A stretch of DNA of 19,969 bases from Flavobacterium psychrophilum. Its GTDB lineage: Bacteria > Bacteroidota > Bacteroidia > Flavobacteriales > Flavobacteriaceae. Under the pieces are notes generated by a model. That model was not told the DNA's origin, did no database searches, and worked only from the letters and a program-made list of their open reading frames with translations. The translations under genes and the position numbers were made by a program. Positions 13,619 through 19,969 of this stretch are shown here, one piece after another (positions within the stretch are counted from its first letter, which is position 1; each line of letters begins with the position of its first letter). The stretch covers positions 1-19,969 of the forward strand of contig DYPB01000029.1 in the NCBI GenBank assembly GCA_020720185.1. Reading direction: 5' to 3'.

Positions 13619-14052
13619 GTTAAACCTTCCTCATCTAAAATTTTCACAAAGTGAAAACCCTTTGGACCAAAACCTTGATTGTAATAAAAACGATGAGCCT
13701 TAAAGTTGTGTGTATAAGCATCTAAAACAATATTTGTGCAACCAAGATTTATTGCTTTTTGTTCTACAAAATCGGTCATCATTTTGCCAACACCTTTTTG
13801 ACGATGATTGGTATGAACAATAAAATTATCAATTTCGAGATATTTCCCACTCCATAATTTAATATTATACCAACAACCAGTTATCCCAATACATGTATCG
13901 TTTTCAAATACAGCTATTTGCGTGTAATTATTTGGAATCATAAATTGTAAATATTCTTCATATTTTTTTAATGATAATTTTGGGTACAGATGTTGCATTA
14001 CTTCAAGTTGAGCAAGCATTTCTGGCAAGGTTGTAAGTTCTTTGATTTCCAT
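13615..14052 (-). CDS. GNAT-family N-acetyltransferase
   Basis: A 145-residue acetyltransferase. Motif B/A region: YLEIDNFIVHTNHRQKGVG, where HRQKGVGK is the acetyl-CoA pyrophosphate loop (R/Q-x-x-G-x-G/A). The C-terminal motif is NFKAHRFYYNQGF, common in GNATs that end with FYxxxGF. Substrate unknown; small cytoplasmic amines or protein N-termini are typical. It is transcribed alone from the -7 box at 14125-14132 and overlaps the GT2 stop by 4 nt in convergent orientation, so it is probably not part of the polysaccharide block. Confidence 0.85.
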   Translation of the reverse strand: MEIKELTTLPEMLAQLEVMQHLYPKLSLKKYEEYLQFMIPNNYTQIAVFENDTCIGITGCWYNIKLWSGKYLEIDNFIVHTNHRQKGVGKMMTDFVEQKAINLGCTNIVLDAYTHNFKAHRFYYNQGFGPKGFHFVKILDEEGLT

Positions 14053-14124
14053 TTTAATTTAATGATTGTAAGATTTAAAAATTAAAAGATTTAAAAATTG
14101 CTCCTTTTATTGCAATTTTGATTA

Positions 14125-14132
14125 CAAAGATA
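14125..14132 (-). promoter_or_regulatory. -7 box for the GNAT gene
   Basis: CAAAGATA on the plus strand is TATCTTTG on the minus strand, the same octamer as in the toxin-antitoxin and BaiN promoters. It lies 72 nt before the start at 14052, leaving an AT-rich leader that includes the direct repeat of AGATTTAAAAATT near 14070-14098. Confidence 0.45.
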
Positions 14133-14177
14133 CTATTTTCGCAAACGATTTTTGAAAGGCAATTCGTTTTTTATTTT

Positions 14178-14250
14178 AGCCCCGATTGCAATGGAAATCC
14201 TTTGTTTTTTTCTTAAAAAAACAAAGATTGAAATGGAAAGCGGGTAAGGC
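14178..14250 (+). ncRNA. Candidate structured RNA in the GNAT-Tex intergenic region
   Basis: A 12-bp perfect stem (14200-14211 with 14215-14226, loop CTT) is flanked by the direct repeat GATTGnAATGGAAA (14184-14197 and 14227-14240) and enclosed by complementary CCCG/CGGG (14181-14184, 14241-14244) and GCC/GGC (14179-14181, 14248-14250). This segment is much more GC-rich at its ends than its surroundings. The GCCCCGAT...GGAAAGCGGG layout is like recurrent intergenic elements I associate with flavobacterial genomes (the Flavo-1 motif is one candidate), but I cannot confirm the family. The strand is uncertain. The remaining intergenic bases 14053-14177 and 14251-14314 show only the GNAT promoter. 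Confidence 0.5.
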
Positions 14251-14314
14251 ATTGATAAAAATTCGCAAAAAAATTGCTTCTAAATACTATAAAAAATAAA
14301 AAAACAGAACTTAA

Positions 14315-16459
14315 ATGACAAATATACAATTCATCGGAAAAACGGTTGCTACTGCACCAAAAAACATTGAAGCAACGGTTCAGTTATTGGAGGAAGACTG
14401 TACAATTCCGTTTATTTCTAGGTACAGAAAAGACAAAACAGGTGGTTTGGATGAGATTTTTATTGAACAAATTGCGAAGTTACAAAAGGATTTTGAAACG
14501 ATTGTAAAACGAAAGGATGCGATTATAAAATCTATCGAAGAACAAGGGGTAATGACAATAGAATTGCATAAAAAAATTACGGATAGTTTTGATTCACAAG
14601 AACTTGAGGATTTGTATTTGCCATATAAAAAGAAGAGAAAAACTAGAGCAGATGTTGCCAGAGAGAATGGTTTAGAGCCGTTAGCAAAAGTAATTTTTGA
14701 GCAAAAAACCAATAAAATTGAGTTATTAGCTCAACGATATATTAACGATAAAGTTGCAGATGAAGCTGCCGTTTTGCAAGGTGCACGGGATATTATTGCC
14801 GAATGGGTGAACGAAAATATCTTTGTTCGAAAGCAATTACGACGGCTCTATAATCGAAAAGGAATTATTGAAACAAAGGTTGTGAAAAAGAAGGATGAGA
14901 TTGCTTCGTCCCTCGCAATGACAAAGGGTCAAAAATTTAATCAATATTTTGAATGGTCGGAGCATTTGACCAAAGCACCATCTCACAGATTGCTAGCCAT
15001 GCTCCGTGCTGAAAATGAAGGTTTTGTAAAGTTGAAAGTTGATGTAGATATTGACGAAGCGTATGATTTAATTGACGAAATTATATTAAAAAACAGTAAT
15101 TCAGATTGTTTGCCACAAATGCAATTAGCTATTGAAGATAGTTATAAACGATTACTGAATCCAGCAATTTCTAATGAGGCATTACAAGAAGCAAAAGCAA
15201 AAGCTGATGCTAATTCTATTCAGGTTTTTGCTAGTAATTTAGGGCAATTATTATTGGCTCCACCATTAGGAGAGAAGAGAATTTTAGCAATAGATCCAGG
15301 TTTTAGAAGTGGTTGTAAGGTGGTTTGTTTGGATGAGAAAGGAGATTTGTTGTACAACGAAAACATTTATCCACACCAACCACAAAATGAGGAGGTTATG
15401 GCAATGAAAAAGATAAAATCAATGGTAAATGCTTATCAAATTGATGCCATTTCTATTGGTAACGGAACGGCAAGCAGGGAGACCGAATTTTTTATAAAGA
15501 AAATTGCTTTTGATAGGCCAATTCAGGTTTTTGTGGTTAGTGAGGCTGGTGCTTCGGTATATTCTGCTAGTAAAATTGCTCGGGAAGAATTTCCTAATTA
15601 CGATGTAACGGTGCGTGGATCGGTTTCTATCGGTCGGCGACTTTCAGACCCATTGGCAGAATTGGTTAAAATTGATCCAAAAGCGATAGGAGTAGGGCAG
15701 TATCAGCACGATGTGGACCAAACAAAACTAAAAGAAGAGTTAGACAATACCGTAATTCGATGCGTGAATTCGGTGGGTGTAAATATAAATACGGCGAGCA
15801 AACATTTGTTGAGTTATGTGAGTGGAATAGGCGAGAAAATGGCAGAAAACATAGTGAATTATCGAACCGAAAACGGAGCTTTTATAGATAGAAAGCAGTT
15901 AAAAAAAGTTCCAAGATTGGGCGAGAAAGCTTATCAGCAAGGGGTGGCTTTTATCCGAATTACAAATGCTAAAAACCCGTTGGATAACTCGGCAGTGCAT
16001 CCAGAATCGTATGGAATTGTCGAGAAAATGGCGAAAGATTTGAAGTTTTCGGTTTCGGATTTAATAGGAAATAAAGAAAAAATTGCACAGATAAAACCCG
16101 AAAATTATGTAACTCCAGAAATAGGAATTTTGGGTTTGAAAGACATTATAAAAGAATTAGAAAAACCAGGGTTAGACCCACGAAAAGCCGCAAAAATATT
16201 TGAATTTGACCCAAATGTAAAAACCATAAAAGATATTAGAACAGGAATGATTTTGCCTGGAATTGTCAATAATATTACCAATTTTGGTTGTTTTGTAGAT
16301 ATTGGCACAAAAGAAAGTGGATTAGTTCATATTTCTCAACTCAAAGCTGGTTTTGTATCTGATGTGAATGAGGTTGTAAAATTACACCAACAAGTTCAGG
16401 TTAAAGTAGTTGAGGTTGATGAAGATAGAAAAAGGATACAATTGACGATGATTTTGTAG
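14315..16459 (+). CDS. tex: Tex, RNA-binding transcription accessory protein
   Basis: This 714-residue protein has the full Tex domain order. First comes the N-terminal helical domain (TVQLLEEDCTIPFISRYRKD, then DLYLPYKKKRKTRA). A YqgF/RNase H-like domain follows, opening at RILAIDPGFRSGCKVV (about 324-339). Helix-hairpin-helix motifs (LLSYVSGIGEKMAENIV, LKKVPRLGEKAYQQG) come next, and the C-terminal S1 RNA-binding domain begins at GMILPGIVNNITNFGCFVDIG. Tex binds nucleic acids in the cytoplasm and influences transcription. The protein ends soon after S1, a little shorter than the E. coli protein, as is common in relatives. It stands alone, and its stop is 12 nt from the convergent stop of the exporter gene, leaving no room for a terminator. 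Confidence 0.96.
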   Translation: MTNIQFIGKTVATAPKNIEATVQLLEEDCTIPFISRYRKDKTGGLDEIFIEQIAKLQKDFETIVKRKDAIIKSIEEQGVMTIELHKKITDSFDSQELEDLYLPYKKKRKTRADVARENGLEPLAKVIFEQKTNKIELLAQRYINDKVADEAAVLQGARDIIAEWVNENIFVRKQLRRLYNRKGIIETKVVKKKDEIASSLAMTKGQKFNQYFEWSEHLTKAPSHRLLAMLRAENEGFVKLKVDVDIDEAYDLIDEIILKNSNSDCLPQMQLAIEDSYKRLLNPAISNEALQEAKAKADANSIQVFASNLGQLLLAPPLGEKRILAIDPGFRSGCKVVCLDEKGDLLYNENIYPHQPQNEEVMAMKKIKSMVNAYQIDAISIGNGTASRETEFFIKKIAFDRPIQVFVVSEAGASVYSASKIAREEFPNYDVTVRGSVSIGRRLSDPLAELVKIDPKAIGVGQYQHDVDQTKLKEELDNTVIRCVNSVGVNINTASKHLLSYVSGIGEKMAENIVNYRTENGAFIDRKQLKKVPRLGEKAYQQGVAFIRITNAKNPLDNSAVHPESYGIVEKMAKDLKFSVSDLIGNKEKIAQIKPENYVTPEIGILGLKDIIKELEKPGLDPRKAAKIFEFDPNVKTIKDIRTGMILPGIVNNITNFGCFVDIGTKESGLVHISQLKAGFVSDVNEVVKLHQQVQVKVVEVDEDRKRIQLTMIL

Positions 16460-16471
16460 ATAAAACTAATA

Positions 16472-18619
16472 TTACACCCAATAATCACTATAAAAGTTGC
16501 CCGTTTCCATAAGTTTTTGATGATTTCCTGAAGCGGTAATTGTTTTGTTTTCTAAAATATAAATGATGTCGGCATTGTTTTTTAGTATATTTAGTCGATG
16601 AGAAATAAAGAAAATAGCACAATTTTTTTTGATTTTTTCTAAAAGTTGAATAGTGAAATTTTCTGTATTTCGATCCATTGCGGCTGTGGCTTCATCAAGA
16701 ATTAAGAGTTGTGGTTTTTTGTACAAAGCTCTTGCTAATGCAATAAGCTGTTTTTGTCCACCACTTAAATTAACACCTTCTTCTCCTAAATTTGTTGCAA
16801 AACCTTGAGGTAGTTTATTGAAATAGGTGTCAAAACCATAGGTGTGAAAAAAAATTTCTAAATTTTCTGGTGATTCTAAAGTTCCAAGTATAATATTGTC
16901 AACTACATTTCCGTTAAAAATGGTAATTTCTTGTGGAATAACACCAATTAAATCTCGGTAACTTTTTAGTTCAATGTCCGAAAGTTGTAACCGATTATTT
17001 ACAATAATTTCTCCACTTTCAAATTTATAAAAACGTTGCAAAATTTGACCAATAGTACTTTTTCCACTGCCACTTTCTCCAACAATTGCTGTAATTTTGC
17101 CTTTTTTAAGACTGATGTCAACATTAGAAAATAATTGACTTCTTCCCGCAAATCGAAAGGATAGGTTTTTAATTTCTATACTTTCTATAGTTGAAATTGG
17201 AATTCCATCTTCGATTTCTTTCTCCACTGATGTAAATTCGAACATTCGCAAAAAAGCGATTTTTGCTTCGTTTATAGGTATTGAAACCATTGCTAAACTA
17301 GCTACAGAAGGCAACAAAGAACCCGCTAAACCTAAAACAGCCATTAATTCACCAAGTTTCAATTCTTTGTTAAAAACAGCAATTGATGTGTAAACTAAAA
17401 TGCCTGTCATGAATAAAACACTACCTAAACCACTTTGCCAAGAAATAGCAATATTAATTTTTCCTAAATTAAAAATTTTGTCTTGAAAAGTGCCAAAAAT
17501 TGCTTTGTTTTTTATCGAAAATACCTTCTGTTTGTTTGTGATTTTTATGGTTGCAATTCCCTGCATACTCGAAATATAGTTACTTTCGTAAAAAGTATTG
17601 GTTTGCATTATTTCTTTTTGCGATTGCATTATTTTATAATTGTATTTATAGATAATATAAAAATATAAAGGCAGACTGATTAAAGAAATTACAGCTACTT
17701 GCCATGAATACAAAAACAAGAAAACAACAGAAAGAGTTGCAATTAATACGTCAATTACAAAACTACTTACGAGCATTTTTATTACACCTTGAATTCTATT
17801 TATATCATTAGAACGGGTTACTAATTCCCCAATTTTTCGTGTATCAAAGAATGATTTTTTTGAGTATAAAAGCGAGTCAAAAAACGAATTGTTGATTCGG
17901 TTGTTAAAATTTTTGGTTTGCTGAAGTAAAAAAAATTCACGTAGTAATATTATACCAATCTTAACTAATTGCAGAATTGTTAATAAGACAATTCCTGTAA
18001 CTAGCTTGTTTAATTTTCGTGAAGGCAGAATGTCGTCTATTAGTTTTTGCGAAAAAATAGACATTGAAAGCCCAAGACCCGCAATAAAAACACCTAAAAG
18101 TACGCTAAACAAAAGCAATTTTTTATCTTCCTTTAAAATTTTTAAAAAGTAATCTTTTTGTGCTTTTTGTGCTGTATTATTGTTTATAAAATCTTTATTA
18201 GTTGCTAAAACTAAAACTTTTTTTGAAAACCACTTTTCGTCCAATTCAACTTCGGACACATATTCAACCGTTTTTGCAGGGTCGCCAATCAGAAATCCTT
18301 CCTGAGAGTTATATTCATAACAAACAACATAATGTTGGGCTTGTCCGTCGTTAAAAGTTAATAAAATTACAGGGTTTTCATGTTGTTTTAAGGCTTCGAT
18401 ACTCGATTTATAGCCATCAGCATCAAAACCAACACTATTTGCAGCTTGACGCAACCCCAACATTGTTGTTCCTGCAACAGAAGTACCACTTAATTCTCTG
18501 ATGTTTTCGAATGAATTGTTGCCGCTATAAAATTTTATTATGGATATTAAACACGCTACACCACAATCAGATTGGTCGTGTTGAAGCGTGTGCGTTTTTT
18601 TTATATGTTTTAGATTCAT
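16472..18619 (-). CDS. C39-peptidase ABC exporter (bacteriocin/RiPP type)
   Basis: A 715-residue peptidase-containing ABC transporter (PCAT). The N-terminal C39 cysteine protease domain has HDQSDCGVACL (catalytic Cys19), His96 in AQHYVVC and Asp113 in IGDP. The six-helix transmembrane domain spans roughly residues 165-445. The nucleotide-binding domain carries Walker A GESGSGKS (514-521), signature LSGGQ (618-622) and Walker B LLILDEA (638-644). PCATs cut leader peptides after double-glycine-type sites and export the mature peptide across the inner membrane. All catalytic residues are present. It is the last gene of a minus-strand operon, overlapping the DUF6625-like gene by 4 nt. No HlyD-type adaptor and no leader-type peptide gene is in the window, so the cargo gene must lie beyond the right edge or elsewhere. 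Confidence 0.94.
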   Translation of the reverse strand: MNLKHIKKTHTLQHDQSDCGVACLISIIKFYSGNNSFENIRELSGTSVAGTTMLGLRQAANSVGFDADGYKSSIEALKQHENPVILLTFNDGQAQHYVVCYEYNSQEGFLIGDPAKTVEYVSEVELDEKWFSKKVLVLATNKDFINNNTAQKAQKDYFLKILKEDKKLLLFSVLLGVFIAGLGLSMSIFSQKLIDDILPSRKLNKLVTGIVLLTILQLVKIGIILLREFFLLQQTKNFNNRINNSFFDSLLYSKKSFFDTRKIGELVTRSNDINRIQGVIKMLVSSFVIDVLIATLSVVFLFLYSWQVAVISLISLPLYFYIIYKYNYKIMQSQKEIMQTNTFYESNYISSMQGIATIKITNKQKVFSIKNKAIFGTFQDKIFNLGKINIAISWQSGLGSVLFMTGILVYTSIAVFNKELKLGELMAVLGLAGSLLPSVASLAMVSIPINEAKIAFLRMFEFTSVEKEIEDGIPISTIESIEIKNLSFRFAGRSQLFSNVDISLKKGKITAIVGESGSGKSTIGQILQRFYKFESGEIIVNNRLQLSDIELKSYRDLIGVIPQEITIFNGNVVDNIILGTLESPENLEIFFHTYGFDTYFNKLPQGFATNLGEEGVNLSGGQKQLIALARALYKKPQLLILDEATAAMDRNTENFTIQLLEKIKKNCAIFFISHRLNILKNNADIIYILENKTITASGNHQKLMETGNFYSDYWV

Positions 18620-19464
18620 TCTTCTAATTCTGTAAATAATATTGAATCTTGTGTAAAATGAAATTCGTTAGGTAGTGGATATGTTATTTCCCGATTTTTG
18701 CAAATGTTTTTAAATGCAATTAAATGGTAAAACAAAACTTTAAATTCTTTCAAGTAAATCATCTGTCCGTTGCTATATGTTAATTTACCGGGCAATCCTT
18801 CTGCAATTATAAAATCAAAGTAAGCTTTTAATCTATTTTCTCTTTCCGCTTTTTTTACAACATAAGTCATGCTTTGTACACGGTCAGGAAAATCAAAAAT
18901 AGATTTCCCCATCATTAAACTTGAAAATAAATAGTTACATTCGTCAAAACAAAAATTGGTTGTGTTGCTTAATACTAATTTGTAATGCTCACTTTCTTTA
19001 AACAAATTATTAATAAAGTCATTGTTTTTAAACAAACAAAACGAACCTGTAATGTAGTCGTGTCTGCTGCTGATAACGTCGTAATTGTTTAGTAAACTTT
19101 CGGTCATAAAATCACGGATGTTGCCATACACAACATCAATATCACCATGCCCCCAAAAATCGTAATTGGCAACCAAATCAGAAAAGATTAATCCATAAGT
19201 TGGTTTAAAATCGCATAATTTGTAGGCGTAATCTATATTGACCTCAAAACCCAATTTTGTCGTAGCAATGGTTTTAATTTCATCAATAGTTTTAAAAACA
19301 ATTTTTACATTGCTGGGTTTGTCTGGAATTTCGGATAAATTGTCGGTAATAATTAGAAAATCTACTGTTGGATTATGCGTGCAAGAATGTATAAAATAAG
19401 GAAAATACCATGGGTAATCTCCATACCAACAGGTTATTAATGCTATTGATTGCTGTTTTTTCAT
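18616..19464 (-). CDS. DUF6625-like protein, probable GT-A-fold glycosyltransferase
   Basis: This 282-residue protein has the DUF6625 features I recall. The N-terminal strand IALITCWYGDYPWYFPYFI is followed by VDFLIITDN and YKLCDFKPTYGLIFSD. GHGDIDVVYGNIRDF at 106-120 contains a DxD-type metal site (Asp108/Asp110), and SSRHDYITGSFCLFKN follows. The resemblance to capsular/GT-A glycosyltransferases suggests sugar transfer, but no activity is established for this protein. No signal peptide, so it acts in the cytoplasm. It is sandwiched between a membrane-anchored thioredoxin-fold protein and a C39 exporter with 4-nt overlaps at both ends, so it most likely acts on whatever that exporter carries, or it was recruited from a polysaccharide locus. 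Confidence 0.75.
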   Translation of the reverse strand: MKKQQSIALITCWYGDYPWYFPYFIHSCTHNPTVDFLIITDNLSEIPDKPSNVKIVFKTIDEIKTIATTKLGFEVNIDYAYKLCDFKPTYGLIFSDLVANYDFWGHGDIDVVYGNIRDFMTESLLNNYDVISSRHDYITGSFCLFKNNDFINNLFKESEHYKLVLSNTTNFCFDECNYLFSSLMMGKSIFDFPDRVQSMTYVVKKAERENRLKAYFDFIIAEGLPGKLTYSNGQMIYLKEFKVLFYHLIAFKNICKNREITYPLPNEFHFTQDSILFTELEE

Positions 19465-19969
19465 TTTGAATTTGTTTTTTTTAAAATATATTCAATTTTG
19501 GCTTCGCCTTTTGTTTTTTCTATGAGGTTGTTGTTTTGGTCATAAATCAGCATTGTTGGCACCGATTTGACATCGAAAGTAGTTGAAAAAGTAACTTTAT
19601 TATCACATAAAAAATGAATGTCGTTGTAATTTAATAATTTATAATTGGTAGCAAACGCCTTTATTTTACTAGCCTCTTCAAACGAAATAAAAACAAGCTG
19701 AATGGATTGTAATTGTTCAATATTGTCTTTTATTTGAGTAGCTTCGCTTTGGCAATGTTCACAATCACTGTTGAAATACAAGAAAACGGTGGCTGTATTT
19801 TGTTTTAAATTGGCGTTGGTAAACAAATTGCCCTCAATGGTTTGATAGCTAAACGGTGGCATTGTTTTGATGTGTTGTGCAACTGCATTTTTATAATTTA
19901 TTTTTTGTACTACTTTGTGAACCATATAAGCAATGAGACTAAATGCGAGTATAGGAATTAGTATTTTAA
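19461..19969 (-). CDS. Membrane-anchored thioredoxin-fold protein with CxxC, 5' end outside the window
   Basis: The frame stays open from the ATG at 19925 to the right edge. The extra 14 codons read KILIPILAFSLIAY, a hydrophobic anchor with a preceding lysine. The true start is therefore at or beyond the window edge, and the protein is inner-membrane anchored with its domain in the periplasm. The domain shows FLYFNSDCEHCQSEA (redox CxxC as CEHC) and VPTMLIYD (cis-proline loop), so it is a TlpA/redoxin-like thiol oxidoreductase. It overlaps the DUF6625-like gene by 4 nt and precedes the C39 exporter, which suggests it forms or rearranges disulfides in the exported peptide or keeps the C39 cysteine system balanced. 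Reductase versus oxidase cannot be decided. Confidence 0.82.
   Translation of the reverse strand, partial: KILIPILAFSLIAYMVHKVVQKINYKNAVAQHIKTMPPFSYQTIEGNLFTNANLKQNTATVFLYFNSDCEHCQSEATQIKDNIEQLQSIQLVFISFEEASKIKAFATNYKLLNYNDIHFLCDNKVTFSTTFDVKSVPTMLIYDQNNNLIEKTKGEAKIEYILKKTNSK

Noticed and set aside
14380..14712. Minus-strand open frame inside the tex gene
   Set aside because: It lies wholly within a strongly conserved Tex coding region and shows no recognisable protein pattern.

Overview
The window looks like chromosomal DNA of a Bacteroidota member, most likely class Flavobacteriia. The sequence is strongly AT-rich. Start codons follow A-rich leaders rather than Shine-Dalgarno sites. Many genes are preceded by the Bacteroidota -7 box TAnnTTTG. 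The content also fits: a class II-type HMG-CoA reductase beside a GYDIA-family GHMP kinase, a BaiN/HI0933-type flavoprotein and a C39-peptidase ABC exporter. No rRNA, tRNA, transposase, integrase or CRISPR array is visible.

Layout. (1) 1-2148 is an array of toxin-antitoxin cassettes. Three consecutive units, plus the tail of a fourth at the left edge, share the same terminator hairpin and TAnnTTTG promoter. Three toxins are followed by a short coding remnant ending in a GVLTIVK-type C-terminus. The contents vary: one RelE-type pair (134-677) and two ParE-type pairs (884-1359, 1558-2030). The two antitoxins of the ParE pairs are only 53 and 54 codons long. (2) 2228-8232 holds a BaiN-like flavoprotein (minus), then a polyprenyl-phosphate glycosyltransferase with a polysaccharide deacetylase (an ArnC/ArnD- or FlmF2/NaxD-like pairing). 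A fourth toxin-antitoxin pair follows, directly abutting HMG-CoA reductase, and then a GYDIA kinase. The last two belong to mevalonate/isoprenoid synthesis. (3) 8229-9047 is a two-gene minus-strand operon: a small exported protein and an NTF2/SnoaL-like protein. (4) 9134-13618 is a surface polysaccharide block: O-antigen ligase/polymerase-like membrane protein, UDP-glucuronate decarboxylase, polyprenyl glycosylphosphotransferase and a family 2 glycosyltransferase. (5) 13615-16459 holds a GNAT acetyltransferase (minus), a candidate structured RNA, and Tex. (6) 16472-19969 is a minus-strand operon entering from the right edge: a membrane-anchored CxxC thioredoxin-fold protein (5' end outside the window), a DUF6625-like GT-A-type protein and a C39-peptidase ABC exporter. 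All junctions in it overlap by 4 nt.

Two places deserve most attention. In the cassette array, the paralogous ParE systems are almost identical at both ends but diverge where antitoxin and toxin should bind each other, which suggests recombination with selection for partner specificity. The right-hand operon has the parts list of a glycosylated, disulfide-bonded exported peptide system (glycocin-like), but its precursor peptide would have to lie beyond the right edge.
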